Below, piece by piece: positions 7,609 through 16,602 of a DNA stretch of 64,000 nucleotides. Every line of letters begins with the position of its first letter. Position 1 is the first letter of the stretch. The notes below the pieces were generated by a model. The model had not been told where the DNA came from, did no database searches, and was given only the letters and a program-made list of their open reading frames with translations. The translations under genes were made by a program, and so were the position numbers. The DNA comes from Blastococcus tunisiensis. GTDB taxonomy: Bacteria; Actinomycetota; Actinomycetes; Mycobacteriales; Geodermatophilaceae. The stretch lies in NCBI RefSeq assembly GCF_900112815.1, contig NZ_FOND01000011.1:106734-170733 (forward strand). Reading direction: 5' to 3'.

Positions 7609-10143
7609 TCAGGGGCGGGGGCGCGACCGTGACGTCGCTCGCTTCGTCGCCGGCGCGGTCGCCGGGTCCTCCGGCCAGGGGTGGCGGGGATAGCGGCCGC
7701 GCAGCTCGCTGCGGACGGCGGGGTACCCGGTTACCCAGAACCCGGCCAGGTCGGCGGTGGTCGCGACGACCCGCTGTGCGGGGGACAGCAGCTGCAGCCG
7801 CAGCGGGCGGCCGGCGACGCGGGGTGCCTGCGGCCAGCCGAACACCTCCTGGACCCGGACGGAGAGGGTGGGGACCGCCGGATCGGTGTAGTCCACCCGG
7901 ATCCGCGAGCCGGTGGGCACCGGAACGTGGTCGGGCACGACGGCGTCGAGGTCGCCGGCCAGCTGCCAGGGCACGAGCGCCCGCAGCGCCGCGACGACGT
8001 CCAGCCGGGCCAGCTCGGCGCGGCTGCGGGCGCCGGAGACGTCGATGGCCGCGAGCAGGGCCTCGTCGTCCACGGCCGGCCACGGCTCCCCGAGCCCGTC
8101 GCGCGCGGCCGCCAGGCGGGCGCGCAGCCGGCTGCCGGCCGGCGTCCAGTGCAGCAGGCCCAGCCCCTCCTGGCGCAGGCCCTCGGCCACCGCGGCGCGC
8201 ACGCCGGCCGGGTCCGGGTCCGGCAGCGGGCGTTCGGCCAGCACGATCGCGCCGAGCCGCTCGACCCGCGCGCTGCGCACGTCGCCGTCGCGCCAGGACA
8301 CCTCGTCGCCGTCGGTGTGCAGCGGGCCGCCGGCCTCCAGGGCGGTGGCCTCGTCGATCGCCACGGCCGAGCGGATGCGGGCGTCGCGGCGTCCGGGGGA
8401 CCGGTCGGCGACGGCGACGGCCAGCCACGGTGCACCGGCCAGCGCCGTCCCGGGGGCGAGCTCGGCCCCGGTGCCGGCGGCCATGAGGTAGGTCGCGGTG
8501 CCGCCCGGCCGTCGCCGGGCCAGCCGTTCGGGATGGGCCAGCCCCACCACCAGGCCGGCCACCGTGTCGTCGGGAAGAGTGCCGTCGGGAGGCCCGGCGT
8601 CGGGAGGGCCGGCGCCGTCCCCGGCCGGCCGCTCGAGCCGGGCGACCTCGTCCCGCCACCGGGCGGTCGCGCCGCGGTCGGTGCCCGCGCGCAGGCCCCG
8701 CCAGGCGGCGACGAGGTCGTCGCCGCGGACGGGGAGGTCCGCGGACAGCAGGGCGACCACCTCGGCGGCGCGCCGGCGGCCGACCAGCGGGGTGCCGTCG
8801 AGCAGCGCGCGGGCCAGTCGCGGGTGCACGCCGGCCGCGGTCAGCGCACGGCCCCGGGCGGTCACCCGGCCGTCGCCGTCGACCGCACCGAGGGTCTGCA
8901 GCGTCCGGACGGCGACCAGCAGGGCGGCCGGCGGGGGAGCGTCCAGCAGGCCGAGGCCCCGCCCGCCCGGCGCGCCCCAGCAGGCGAGCTCCAGGGCGAA
9001 CGCGGTGAGGTCGGCGGTGGCGACCTCCGGCTCCTCGTGCGCGGGGAGCCGGTCGTGCTCGGCGGCGGTCCAGCAGCGGTAGACCGCCCCCGGTCCCTCC
9101 CGGCCGGCCCGGCCGGCGCGCTGGGTGACCGAGGCCCGGGAGGCCCGGACGGTGACCAGCGAGCCCAGGCCGCGGGACAGGTCGGCGCGCGGCACCCGGG
9201 AGAGCCCCGCGTCGACGACGACCCGGACACCGGGCACGGTCAGGCTGCTCTCGGCGAGGGCGGTGGCCAGGACGACGCGACGACGGGGCCCGGGTTGCAG
9301 CGCGGCGTCCTGCGCCCGGGCCGGCAGCCGGCCGTGCAGCGGCAGGACGTCGGCGTCGACGCCGTGCAGGGAGCCGGCCACGGTGCCGATCTCCCCGGCG
9401 CCGGGCAGGAAGACCAGGACGTCCCCGGATCGCTCGGCCAGCGCGCGGCGGACGGTCGCGGCCACGTGCGCGAGCAGCCGCGGGTCGACGCGCAGGCCGT
9501 GGGGTGGGTCGACCGGGCCGGGCGGCGGGGTCCAGACGACGTCGACGGCGTGCTGCGCCCCCGTGGCCTCGACGACGGGTGCGGGCCTCCCGGCCCCGCC
9601 CAGCAGGGCGGCCAGCCGCTGCGCCTGGGCCGTCGCCGACATCGCGAGCAGCCGGAGGTCGGGACGCAGCGCCGCCCGCACATCGAGGCAGAAGGCCAGC
9701 GCCAGGTCGGTGTCCAGGTGGCGTTCGTGGCACTCGTCCAGGACCACGGCCGCCACGCCGGCCAGCTCCGGATCGGCCTGCAGCCGGCGGACCAGCAGCC
9801 CGGTGGTGACCACCTCGACGCGGGTGCCGGCGCTGCGCCGGCGCTCGCCCCGCACGCTGTACCCGATCCGGCCGCCGACGGGCTCGCCCAGCAGCGCGGC
9901 CATCCGGCGGGCGGCCGCCCGCGCGGCGACCCGGCGCGGCTCGGCCACGACGACGCGGCCGGGGAGGTCCCCGGCCAGCGCCAGGGGGACGAGGGTCGTC
10001 TTCCCAGTGCCGGGCGGGGCCACGAGCACGGCCGCGCCGGAGGAGGACAGTGCCCCGGCCAGCCCGGGCAGGGCGGAGCGCACCGGGAGGTCGGTCCCCG
10101 GTCTCCCCGGCGGTGGCAGCACGGGGCCCAGTGTCGCGGTCAC
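7609..10143 (-). CDS. hrpB: HrpB-family ATP-dependent helicase
   Basis: DEAH-box helicase of the HrpB family, 844 residues, the usual size for the family. Walker A is APPGTGKTT (42-50), motif II is DECH (136-139) and motif VI is QRAGRAGREGPG; the C-terminal half has the HrpB-specific region. The GTG at 10143 is chosen because the conserved protein begins there, giving VTATLGP; the frame stays open far beyond it only because it runs antisense to the next gene. The physiological role of HrpB is poorly defined even in model bacteria; RNA remodelling is assumed from homology to HrpA. Confidence 0.92.
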   Translation of the reverse strand: MTATLGPVLPPPGRPGTDLPVRSALPGLAGALSSSGAAVLVAPPGTGKTTLVPLALAGDLPGRVVVAEPRRVAARAAARRMAALLGEPVGGRIGYSVRGERRRSAGTRVEVVTTGLLVRRLQADPELAGVAAVVLDECHERHLDTDLALAFCLDVRAALRPDLRLLAMSATAQAQRLAALLGGAGRPAPVVEATGAQHAVDVVWTPPPGPVDPPHGLRVDPRLLAHVAATVRRALAERSGDVLVFLPGAGEIGTVAGSLHGVDADVLPLHGRLPARAQDAALQPGPRRRVVLATALAESSLTVPGVRVVVDAGLSRVPRADLSRGLGSLVTVRASRASVTQRAGRAGREGPGAVYRCWTAAEHDRLPAHEEPEVATADLTAFALELACWGAPGGRGLGLLDAPPPAALLVAVRTLQTLGAVDGDGRVTARGRALTAAGVHPRLARALLDGTPLVGRRRAAEVVALLSADLPVRGDDLVAAWRGLRAGTDRGATARWRDEVARLERPAGDGAGPPDAGPPDGTLPDDTVAGLVVGLAHPERLARRRPGGTATYLMAAGTGAELAPGTALAGAPWLAVAVADRSPGRRDARIRSAVAIDEATALEAGGPLHTDGDEVSWRDGDVRSARVERLGAIVLAERPLPDPDPAGVRAAVAEGLRQEGLGLLHWTPAGSRLRARLAAARDGLGEPWPAVDDEALLAAIDVSGARSRAELARLDVVAALRALVPWQLAGDLDAVVPDHVPVPTGSRIRVDYTDPAVPTLSVRVQEVFGWPQAPRVAGRPLRLQLLSPAQRVVATTADLAGFWVTGYPAVRSELRGRYPRHPWPEDPATAPATKRATSRSRPRP

Positions 10144-10233
10144 CCGTCGGAGGGGTGCGCACCACCCGCCGGCTCCAGCGGCGGAGCCGGGCGCCCGACA
10201 CAAGGGGGGACGACCACGGACAGGGCGGTACCC

Positions 10234-12867
10234 ATGGGCGAGCGAGCCCCGCGAGGACCGAGCCGGCCGGCGCGCACGCGCGGCTGGTTCGTCGTCGTGC
10301 TCGCCGCCCTGGCCGGGCACCTGCTCCTCGCCGGCACGGGAGCGTCCGACGGGATCTACTTCCTCGTCGTCGTCGGCGCGGCCGCCGCGTCGTGGTTCCT
10401 GGTCGGGACCGGGGCGGGTCGCACGTCCGGGGTGCTGCTCGCCCTGGGGCTGACCGCGAACGCCGGCGCCGACCTGGTGTGGCAGGTGCTGGTCTGGCGG
10501 GGCGTCGACGTGGACGTGTCGGCCGCCGAGGTGCTCTACCTCACCAGCTACGTCCTGGTCGCCGCCGCACTCACCCGCATGGCGGACGCGACGGGCCGGC
10601 CGGCCCGCGCCCGCGTCGATGGCTGGATCGACGCCGTCATCGTCTTCGTCGCCGTGCTCCTGCTCATGGGGGAGCTCACCCTCGCCGACACGCTGGCCGA
10701 TGCTTCGCAGCCCTGGGTCGTCCGCGTCACGTGGGCGCTGTACCCCGCCCTGGACGCCGCGCTGATCGCGCTGGTCTTCCGGCTCGTCGCCGGCTCGGGG
10801 CGCTACGACCGCCGGGCTCTCGCGGTGGCAGCGGGCGCGGTGTGCTGGCTGGCGTCGGACGTGGGGTACCTGCTCACCGCCGATCCGGAGGCGCCACCCG
10901 TCCTGCTCGAGTCCGGCTGGATGCTCGGCGCCGTCCTGCTCGCCGTGGCGAGTCGCCGGCGGCCCGACCGGCCGGTCCCGCGGGACCGGCCCGAGAGCGG
11001 TGGCCTGGCCCGCCTCGCGGTGTGCCTGGGGGCGCTGCTCGTGCCCGCCACCATCGAGCTCGTCCACGACCTCACCGACGGGGCGGAGTCCCCGCTGTCG
11101 ATGTTCGGCGCGACGCTGGTCCTGGTCCTCCTCGTCTTCCTGCGCACCGCCCGGCTGCTGCAGGCGGAGTCCGCGGCCCGCGCGCTGGTGCGCTCCCAGG
11201 CCCGCTACAGCGCCGCCCTCGCCGCGCACTCCTCCGACGCGGTGATCGTCGTCGACCGGCTCGGCCGGCTGCAGAGCGATCCCGCGCCGCTGGCCGCGCT
11301 GCTCGGCGCGGACCTCGCGGCCGACCTGGCGGTCTCCGCCCTGCTCGCGGGCGCCGGCCTCGACGCCGTGGAAGGCCGGATGGCCTTCCGCCGCGCGCTG
11401 GACGCCGGGGGCGCCGTCGTGAGCGCCGAGCTGCCCCGCCGGACCGCGGACGGGGAACGCTGGCTCGGGGTCCGCCTGGTCGACCTCTCCGACGACCCGG
11501 ACGTGCGCGGTGTCGTCATCCACGCCACGGACATCACCGAGCGCAAGCGCGCCGAGCAGACCCTGGCCCACCAGGCCTTCCACGACGGCCTGACCGGGCT
11601 GGCGAACCGGGCGCTGTTCACCGACCGGGTGGAGCAGGCCCTCCGGCACAACGCCCGGCACGGCGACACCGCCGCCGTCGTCTACATCGACCTCGACGGC
11701 TTCAAGGCGGTCAACGACAGCCTGGGCCACCAGGCCGGGGACCGGCTCCTGCAGAAGGTCGCCGAGCGCCTGGCAGCCACCGTGCGCGGCGGCGACACCC
11801 TGGCGCGGCTGGGCGGCGACGAGTTCGCCATCCTCGTCGAGCAGACCACCGGTGCGGCCGAGGCCTCCGCCGCCGGCGAACGGGTGCTCGCGGCCCTGGA
11901 GGGCCCCATCCGGATCGGACGCCAGTCGGTCACGGTCTCGGGCAGCATCGGCATCGCGGTCAGCGACGGCGAGGCGACCAGCGACTCCATGATCCGCGAC
12001 GCCGACAACGCCATGTACGCCGCCAAGGCCGCCGGGCGTGGCCGGGTCGTGGTCTTCGACCCCGCGATGCGCGCGGCCGCCGTGGAGCAGCGGGAACTGG
12101 AGCGGGAGCTGCAGGGGGCGCTGGCCGGGGGGCAGCTGCGACTGGTCTACCAGCCCGTCATCGACCTCGCCGACGAGGCGGTGGTGGGGTTCGAGGCACT
12201 GCTGCGCTGGCGCTCACCCGCTCTCGGCAGCATCCCGCCGGACCGCTTCGTCCCGCTCGCCGAGGACCTCGGGCTGATCGGGGAGATCGGCTCGTGGGTG
12301 CTCCGGGAGGCCTGCACCACCGCGGCCGCCTGGCGCCGGCAGGACCCGGCCGCGGACCTGACGATCGCGGTCAACGTCTCGGCGGTGCAGCTGGCCTCGC
12401 CCGACCTCGTCGGCCATCTCGCCGAGGCGCTGCGGGTGAGCGGGCTGCCGGCGTCCGCGCTGGTGCTCGAGGTGACCGAGACCGCCCTCGTGCGCGACCC
12501 GGACGCCGCCGCCGACCAGCTGGCCGCCCTGCGGGCACTCGGGGTGCGCCTGGCGCTGGACGACTTCGGTACCGGCTACTCGTCGCTGAGCTACCTGCGC
12601 CAGTTCACCGTCGACATCCTGAAGATCGACCGCTCGTTCATCTCGACCATCCAGGGCGCCGCGCTCCCGCCGATCGTCCGCGGTCTGATCGACCTGGGCC
12701 GCACCCTGGACCTGGAGATCGTCGCCGAGGGGGTGGAGCTGGAGGTCCAGCGCGACCAGCTGCGCAACGCCCGCTGCGATCTCGCGCAGGGCTACCTGTT
12801 CGCCGCCCCGCTCGAGCAGGCCGACGCCGGGGCGCTCCTCGGGCGCCGTCCGGCGCCCTTGAGGTAG
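10234..12867 (+). CDS. Membrane-bound PAS-GGDEF-EAL cyclic-di-GMP protein
   Basis: Predicted to make and/or degrade cyclic-di-GMP. It has 877 residues. The N-terminal ~310 residues hold eight to nine hydrophobic segments (an integral membrane sensor of unknown ligand), then a degenerate PAS-like region (about 320-435) ending in the linker motif DITERKRAEQ. The GGDEF domain has the intact motif at 527-531 and an RGGD inhibitory I-site at 518-521. The EAL domain has FEALLRW (E654), NVS, ETETAL-type, DDFGTGYSS (776-784), KIDRSF and VAEGVE, so both activities look intact. The ATG at 10234 is preceded by an AGGG stretch. It is divergent from hrpB, with 90 bases between the starts. Confidence 0.92.
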   Translation: MGERAPRGPSRPARTRGWFVVVLAALAGHLLLAGTGASDGIYFLVVVGAAAASWFLVGTGAGRTSGVLLALGLTANAGADLVWQVLVWRGVDVDVSAAEVLYLTSYVLVAAALTRMADATGRPARARVDGWIDAVIVFVAVLLLMGELTLADTLADASQPWVVRVTWALYPALDAALIALVFRLVAGSGRYDRRALAVAAGAVCWLASDVGYLLTADPEAPPVLLESGWMLGAVLLAVASRRRPDRPVPRDRPESGGLARLAVCLGALLVPATIELVHDLTDGAESPLSMFGATLVLVLLVFLRTARLLQAESAARALVRSQARYSAALAAHSSDAVIVVDRLGRLQSDPAPLAALLGADLAADLAVSALLAGAGLDAVEGRMAFRRALDAGGAVVSAELPRRTADGERWLGVRLVDLSDDPDVRGVVIHATDITERKRAEQTLAHQAFHDGLTGLANRALFTDRVEQALRHNARHGDTAAVVYIDLDGFKAVNDSLGHQAGDRLLQKVAERLAATVRGGDTLARLGGDEFAILVEQTTGAAEASAAGERVLAALEGPIRIGRQSVTVSGSIGIAVSDGEATSDSMIRDADNAMYAAKAAGRGRVVVFDPAMRAAAVEQRELERELQGALAGGQLRLVYQPVIDLADEAVVGFEALLRWRSPALGSIPPDRFVPLAEDLGLIGEIGSWVLREACTTAAAWRRQDPAADLTIAVNVSAVQLASPDLVGHLAEALRVSGLPASALVLEVTETALVRDPDAAADQLAALRALGVRLALDDFGTGYSSLSYLRQFTVDILKIDRSFISTIQGAALPPIVRGLIDLGRTLDLEIVAEGVELEVQRDQLRNARCDLAQGYLFAAPLEQADAGALLGRRPAPLR
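12841..12858 (+). terminator. GC-rich hairpin inside the end of the GGDEF-EAL gene
   Basis: GGGCGCCG and CGGCGCCC pair around a two-base loop and are followed by TT, only nine bases before the stop codon. It may be a terminator that overlaps the last codons, or a coincidence of Arg/Pro/Ala codons. Confidence 0.35.
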
Positions 12868-12899
12868 CCGCCGGGGCCGGACCTGGGTAGGCATGACGG

Positions 12900-13943
12900 A
12901 TGCCGGTCCTGGGATTCCACAACTCGCACGAGCAGGTCCACCCCGCCGAGCTGCTGCGTGCGGTCCAGCACGCCGAGGAGGTGGGCTTCACCGCGGCGAT
13001 GAGCTCCGACCACTTCTCGCCCTGGAGCGAGCGACAGGGCCAGTCGGGATTCGGCTGGTCCTTCCTCGGGGCCGCACTGGCGACCACGTCCCTGCCGTTC
13101 GGTGCGGTCAACGCGCCCGGCCAGCGCTACCACCCCGCGATCGTCGCCCAGGCGATCGCCACGCTCGGCGCGATGTTCCCGGGACGGTTCTGGGTCGCCC
13201 TGGGCAGCGGGGAGGCGTCCAACGAGCACATCACCGGGCAGGGATGGCCGCGGAAGGAACTGCGGGACGCCCGGCTGCGGGAGTGCGTCGACGTGATCCG
13301 CGCGATGCTGGCCGGCGAGGAGGTCAGCCACGACGGCCTGGTCACCGTCGACCGGGCCCGGATCTGGACCCTGCCGGAGATCCAGCCGGCGCTGGTCTGC
13401 CCGGCGGTCAGCGTGGCCACGGCCCGCGCCGGCGCGGACTGGGCCGACGGCCTGGTCACCGTCAACCAGCCGCACGACAAGCTCCGGGAGATGATCGCCG
13501 CCTACCGGGACGCCGGCGGGCGGGGAAAGCTGGCCATCCAGGTGCACCTCTCCTGGGACCCGGACCCCGACCGGGCCGTCGCCATCGCCTACGACCAGTG
13601 GCGCAGCAACGTCTTCCCGCCGCCGATCTGCTGGGACCTGGACCACGTGGCGGCCTTCGACGTCGTCAGCGAGAAGGTCACGCCCGAGGACGTCGCGGAG
13701 GTGGTCAACGTCTCCGCGGACTTCGGGCAGCACACCGCCTGGCTGGCCGAGTACGCCGACCTGGGCTTCGACGAGATCTACCTCCACCACGTGGGCCAGG
13801 AGCAGCGCGCGTTCCTCGACGCGTTCGGCGAGCACGTCCTGCCGCAGCTCGGGGTCACCGCCCCGGAGCCGGCGGTCGCCATCGACCCACCGGGACCGGC
13901 CGGGAACCGTCGTCCGGACCTCGACCCGGTGCCGGCGCCGTGA
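12900..13943 (+). CDS. LLM-class flavin-dependent oxidoreductase (TIGR03885-like)
   Basis: Luciferase-like TIM-barrel oxidoreductase of 347 residues. It resembles the branch annotated as probable non-F420 flavin enzymes (TIGR03885); features include GFHNSHEQ at the N-terminus, SSDHFSPW, GSGEASNEH and the C-terminal GFDEIYLHHVG. The substrate is unknown. Its stop overlaps the GTG start of the GH13 gene by four bases (GTGA), so the two proteins are translated together and may act in one pathway, perhaps on a sugar derivative (inference). The last ~20 residues (Pro/Ala/Asp-rich) are a variable tail. Confidence 0.85.
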   Translation: MPVLGFHNSHEQVHPAELLRAVQHAEEVGFTAAMSSDHFSPWSERQGQSGFGWSFLGAALATTSLPFGAVNAPGQRYHPAIVAQAIATLGAMFPGRFWVALGSGEASNEHITGQGWPRKELRDARLRECVDVIRAMLAGEEVSHDGLVTVDRARIWTLPEIQPALVCPAVSVATARAGADWADGLVTVNQPHDKLREMIAAYRDAGGRGKLAIQVHLSWDPDPDRAVAIAYDQWRSNVFPPPICWDLDHVAAFDVVSEKVTPEDVAEVVNVSADFGQHTAWLAEYADLGFDEIYLHHVGQEQRAFLDAFGEHVLPQLGVTAPEPAVAIDPPGPAGNRRPDLDPVPAP

Positions 13944-15610
13944 GGATCACCGACACCAGCGATCTCTGGTGGAAGAACGCCGTCGTCTACTGCCTCGACG
14001 TCGAGACCTACATGGACTGGAACGGCGACGGCATCGGCGACTTCGAGGGGCTCGCCCAGCGCATCGACCACTTGGCCGACCTCGGTGTCACCTGCCTGTG
14101 GCTGATGCCCTTCTACCCGACCGCCGAGCGCGACGACGGCTACGACATCACCGACTTCTACGGCGTGGACCCGCGGCTGGGCACCCACGGCGACCTGGTC
14201 GAGGTGATCCGGACGGCCCAGGACCGTGGCATGCGGGTGATCGCCGACCTGGTCGTCAACCACACCTCCCGCAAGCACCCGTGGTTCCGGTCGGCCGAGG
14301 CGTCGAAGGAGTCGCCGTACCGCGACTACTACGTCTGGCGCTCGGACCCGCCGCCGGACACCTCCGGCCAGGTCGTCTTCCCCGACCAGGAGAACAGCAT
14401 CTGGACGCTGTCGGAGAAGACGGGGGAGTGGTACCTGCACAAGTTCTACAAGGAGCAGCCCGACCTGGACGTGACCAACCCGAAGGTCCGGGACGAGGTC
14501 GCCAAGGTGATGGGCTTCTGGCTGCAGCTGGGTCTGGACGGGTTCCGGGTGGACGCCGTCCCGTTCTTCCTGGAGACCGCCGGTGCCGACGGCGACGCAC
14601 TGCCCCGGCCGCACGACTACCTGCGGAGCCTGCGTTCGCTGGTCAGCCGGCGCTCCGGCGCCGGCGTGCTGCTGGGCGAGGTGAACCTGCCCTTCGAGCA
14701 GCAGCTGGAGTTCTTCGGCGGCACCGACGGCGACGAGCTGACCATGCAGTTCGACTTCAACGGCATGCAGGCCCTCTACCTCTCCCTCGCCCGCGCCGAC
14801 GCCTCGCCGCTGGCCGCCTCCCTGGCGCAGCGCCCGGAACTGCACCCGGACTCGCAGTGGGCCACGTTCGTGCGCAACCACGACGAGCTCACCCTCGACA
14901 AGCTCACCGACGACGAACGCGCCGAGGTCTTCGCCGCGTTCGGACCCGAGGAGCGCATGCAGGTCTACGGCCGCGGGCTTCGCCGCCGGCTGCCGCCGAT
15001 GCTGGACGGCGATCCGCGACGGGTGCGGATGGTCTACAGCCTGCTGTTCTCGCTGCCCGGCACCCCGGTGCTGTTCTACGGCGAGGAGATCGGCATGGGG
15101 GAGGACCTCGACGCCGAGGGCCGGCTCGCCGTCCGGACGCCGATGCAGTGGACGTCCGGCCGCAACGGGGGCTTCTCGGCCGCCGCACCCGGGAAGCTGC
15201 CCGGCCCGGTCGTGGACGGCGGCTTCTCCCCGGAGTACGTCAACGTCGCCGACCAGCGCAACGACCCGGACTCGCTGCTGTCGTTCATGAAGCTGCTGAT
15301 CCGCCGGTACCGCGAGTCGCCGGAGCTGGGCTGGGGCGGTTTCCAGGTGCTGGAGCACCCGTGCCCGGAGGTGCTGGCGCACCTGTGCACCTGGGACGAC
15401 GGTGCGCTGGTGGCCCTGCACAACCTCTCACCCGAACCGCGGACGGTGCCGATCCGGCTCGAGCGCTGCGACTCCTCGCACCGGCTGGTCGACCTGCTGG
15501 AGCGGGGTAGCACGCCGGTCGGTGACGACGGGACCGTGGAGCTCCCGCTCGGCGGCTACGGGTACCGCTGGCTGCGGGTCGTCGCCCAGGACAGCCGCCG
15601 GCTGGTGTGA
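13940..15610 (+). CDS. GH13 alpha-amylase family enzyme, trehalose-synthase-like
   Basis: Glycoside hydrolase family 13 protein of 556 residues, closest by eye to trehalose synthase (TreS): it starts with the TreS-like VVYCLDVETYMDWNGDGIGDF. Conserved region I is ADLVVNHTS; the catalytic residues are nucleophile Asp205 (GFRVDAVPF), acid/base Glu247 (LLGEVNLP) and transition-state stabiliser Asp315 (VRNHDEL). A C-terminal beta domain ends in GYGYRWLRV. It may isomerise maltose to trehalose or hydrolyse short glucans; sequence alone does not decide. It overlaps the flavin oxidoreductase gene by four bases. Confidence 0.88.
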   Translation: MRITDTSDLWWKNAVVYCLDVETYMDWNGDGIGDFEGLAQRIDHLADLGVTCLWLMPFYPTAERDDGYDITDFYGVDPRLGTHGDLVEVIRTAQDRGMRVIADLVVNHTSRKHPWFRSAEASKESPYRDYYVWRSDPPPDTSGQVVFPDQENSIWTLSEKTGEWYLHKFYKEQPDLDVTNPKVRDEVAKVMGFWLQLGLDGFRVDAVPFFLETAGADGDALPRPHDYLRSLRSLVSRRSGAGVLLGEVNLPFEQQLEFFGGTDGDELTMQFDFNGMQALYLSLARADASPLAASLAQRPELHPDSQWATFVRNHDELTLDKLTDDERAEVFAAFGPEERMQVYGRGLRRRLPPMLDGDPRRVRMVYSLLFSLPGTPVLFYGEEIGMGEDLDAEGRLAVRTPMQWTSGRNGGFSAAAPGKLPGPVVDGGFSPEYVNVADQRNDPDSLLSFMKLLIRRYRESPELGWGGFQVLEHPCPEVLAHLCTWDDGALVALHNLSPEPRTVPIRLERCDSSHRLVDLLERGSTPVGDDGTVELPLGGYGYRWLRVVAQDSRRLV

Positions 15611-15783
15611 GGACCCCAGAAGGACCCCGTCCTCCCCACCGCTCGCACGCTCGCGGCGGTGCCCTGGACGCGGCCGCTCGGCACTCGCTCCGCTCGCGCC
15701 GGGTCCCTGCGACGGGGCCGCTCCAGCACGTCGCCAGGGTGTCGGTCCGGGGAACCGGGGGCGGGCGCTCGTAGCGTCCGGGG
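15611..15783. repeat. Intergenic region with low-complexity GCTCGC-rich repeat
   Basis: This gap holds AGGACCCCGTCCT (a short hairpin), ACCGC/GCGGT arms around CTCGCACGCTCGCG, and a tract with ACTCGCTCCGCTCGC. The reverse complement of the last tract (GAGCGGAGCGAGT) resembles the purine-rich repeat at the end of argD (58399-58490). I read it as a degenerate member of a dispersed intergenic repeat; no gene is visible. Confidence 0.45.
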
Positions 15784-16494
15784 GTGCCCCGCTCCGCTGT
15801 CGTCGTCCTGCTCGCCGTCCTGCTCGCGCTGACCGGATGCGAGTTCGAGTGGGAGATCGAGTCCGGCCCGCCCGAGCCGGCGGCGTCGGTGGGGCAGGGC
15901 GACGTCCCCGCGGGAACGCTCGACCCGGTCGCGGCATCGACGGCGCTGGCGGCGCTGCCGGTCGCGGAGAAGACCGCGCTCGACGGCTACGAGCGCGGCT
16001 GCGGCGAGGGCGAGGGGTGCGTGTTCGGGCCGGCCTGGTCCGACGTCGACCGCAACGGCTGCGACCAGCGCAACGACGTGCTGCACCGCGACCTCACCGA
16101 CATCGAGGTCCGCGAGGGGACCCGGGGCTGCGTGGTTATCGCCGGGCTGCTCGAGGATCCCTACACCGGGCAGCCGGTCGTGTTCGAGAAGGCCGACGCC
16201 GCCCAGGTGCCCGTCGACCACGTCGTCCCGCTCGCCGCCGCGTGGGTGCAGGGGGCCGACGCATGGTCGGATGCGCAGCGGGAGGTCTTCGCCAACGACC
16301 TGGGCAACCTGCTGGCCACGACCCGGGCGGAGAACTCGTCGAAGGGCGACTCGACGGCCGACGAGTGGGTGCCGCCCGACCCCGCGTACGGCTGCTCCTA
16401 CGCGACCGTGGTCATCACGGTGAAGTCGACCTACGCGCTCTCGGTGACCCCGGCCGAGTGGGATGCGCTGCGGTCGCTGCTCGCCACCTGCTGA
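15784..16494 (+). CDS. Lipoprotein HNH nuclease (DUF1524/GmrSD C-terminal type)
   Basis: Secreted, probably membrane-anchored nuclease of 236 residues. A signal peptide with lipobox LTGC (cysteine at about residue 19) is followed by an acidic linker and a DUF1524-type HNH region: DHVVPLAAAW (catalytic histidine), then NDLGNLLATTRAENSSKGD, which supplies the conserved asparagine. Cysteines at both ends of the domain suggest disulfides, as expected outside the cell. It starts at GTG 15784. It stands alone, with no immunity or modification partner beside it, so nutrient-scavenging DNase is more likely than a defence role (inference). Confidence 0.82.
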   Translation: MPRSAVVVLLAVLLALTGCEFEWEIESGPPEPAASVGQGDVPAGTLDPVAASTALAALPVAEKTALDGYERGCGEGEGCVFGPAWSDVDRNGCDQRNDVLHRDLTDIEVREGTRGCVVIAGLLEDPYTGQPVVFEKADAAQVPVDHVVPLAAAWVQGADAWSDAQREVFANDLGNLLATTRAENSSKGDSTADEWVPPDPAYGCSYATVVITVKSTYALSVTPAEWDALRSLLATC

Positions 16495-16602
16495 GCTCGC
16501 GGTCCGACCGGCGCGGCATCACGCTGCGTGAGCGGGTCGTCGGGGCGGCGTCCCGTGTGCCCGGGACGGCTGCGCCTAGCGTGACGGGTGAGGTGATCAG
16601 TC

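Noticed and set aside
7568..10201. Other long shadow frames across hrpB and the GGDEF-EAL gene
   Set aside because: High GC keeps many frames open; Arg/Pro/Gly-dominated translations without domains were discarded throughout the window.
7681..10233. The 851 codons open upstream of the GGDEF-EAL start
   Set aside because: They are antisense to hrpB, are repetitive in Gly/Gln/Arg, and no conserved domain is present; the real protein starts at 10234.
15784..16494. HNH lipoprotein as part of an anti-phage or toxin system
   Set aside because: It has a lipoprotein signal, stands alone, and has no immunity gene or restriction partner next to it; secretion argues for a scavenging nuclease.
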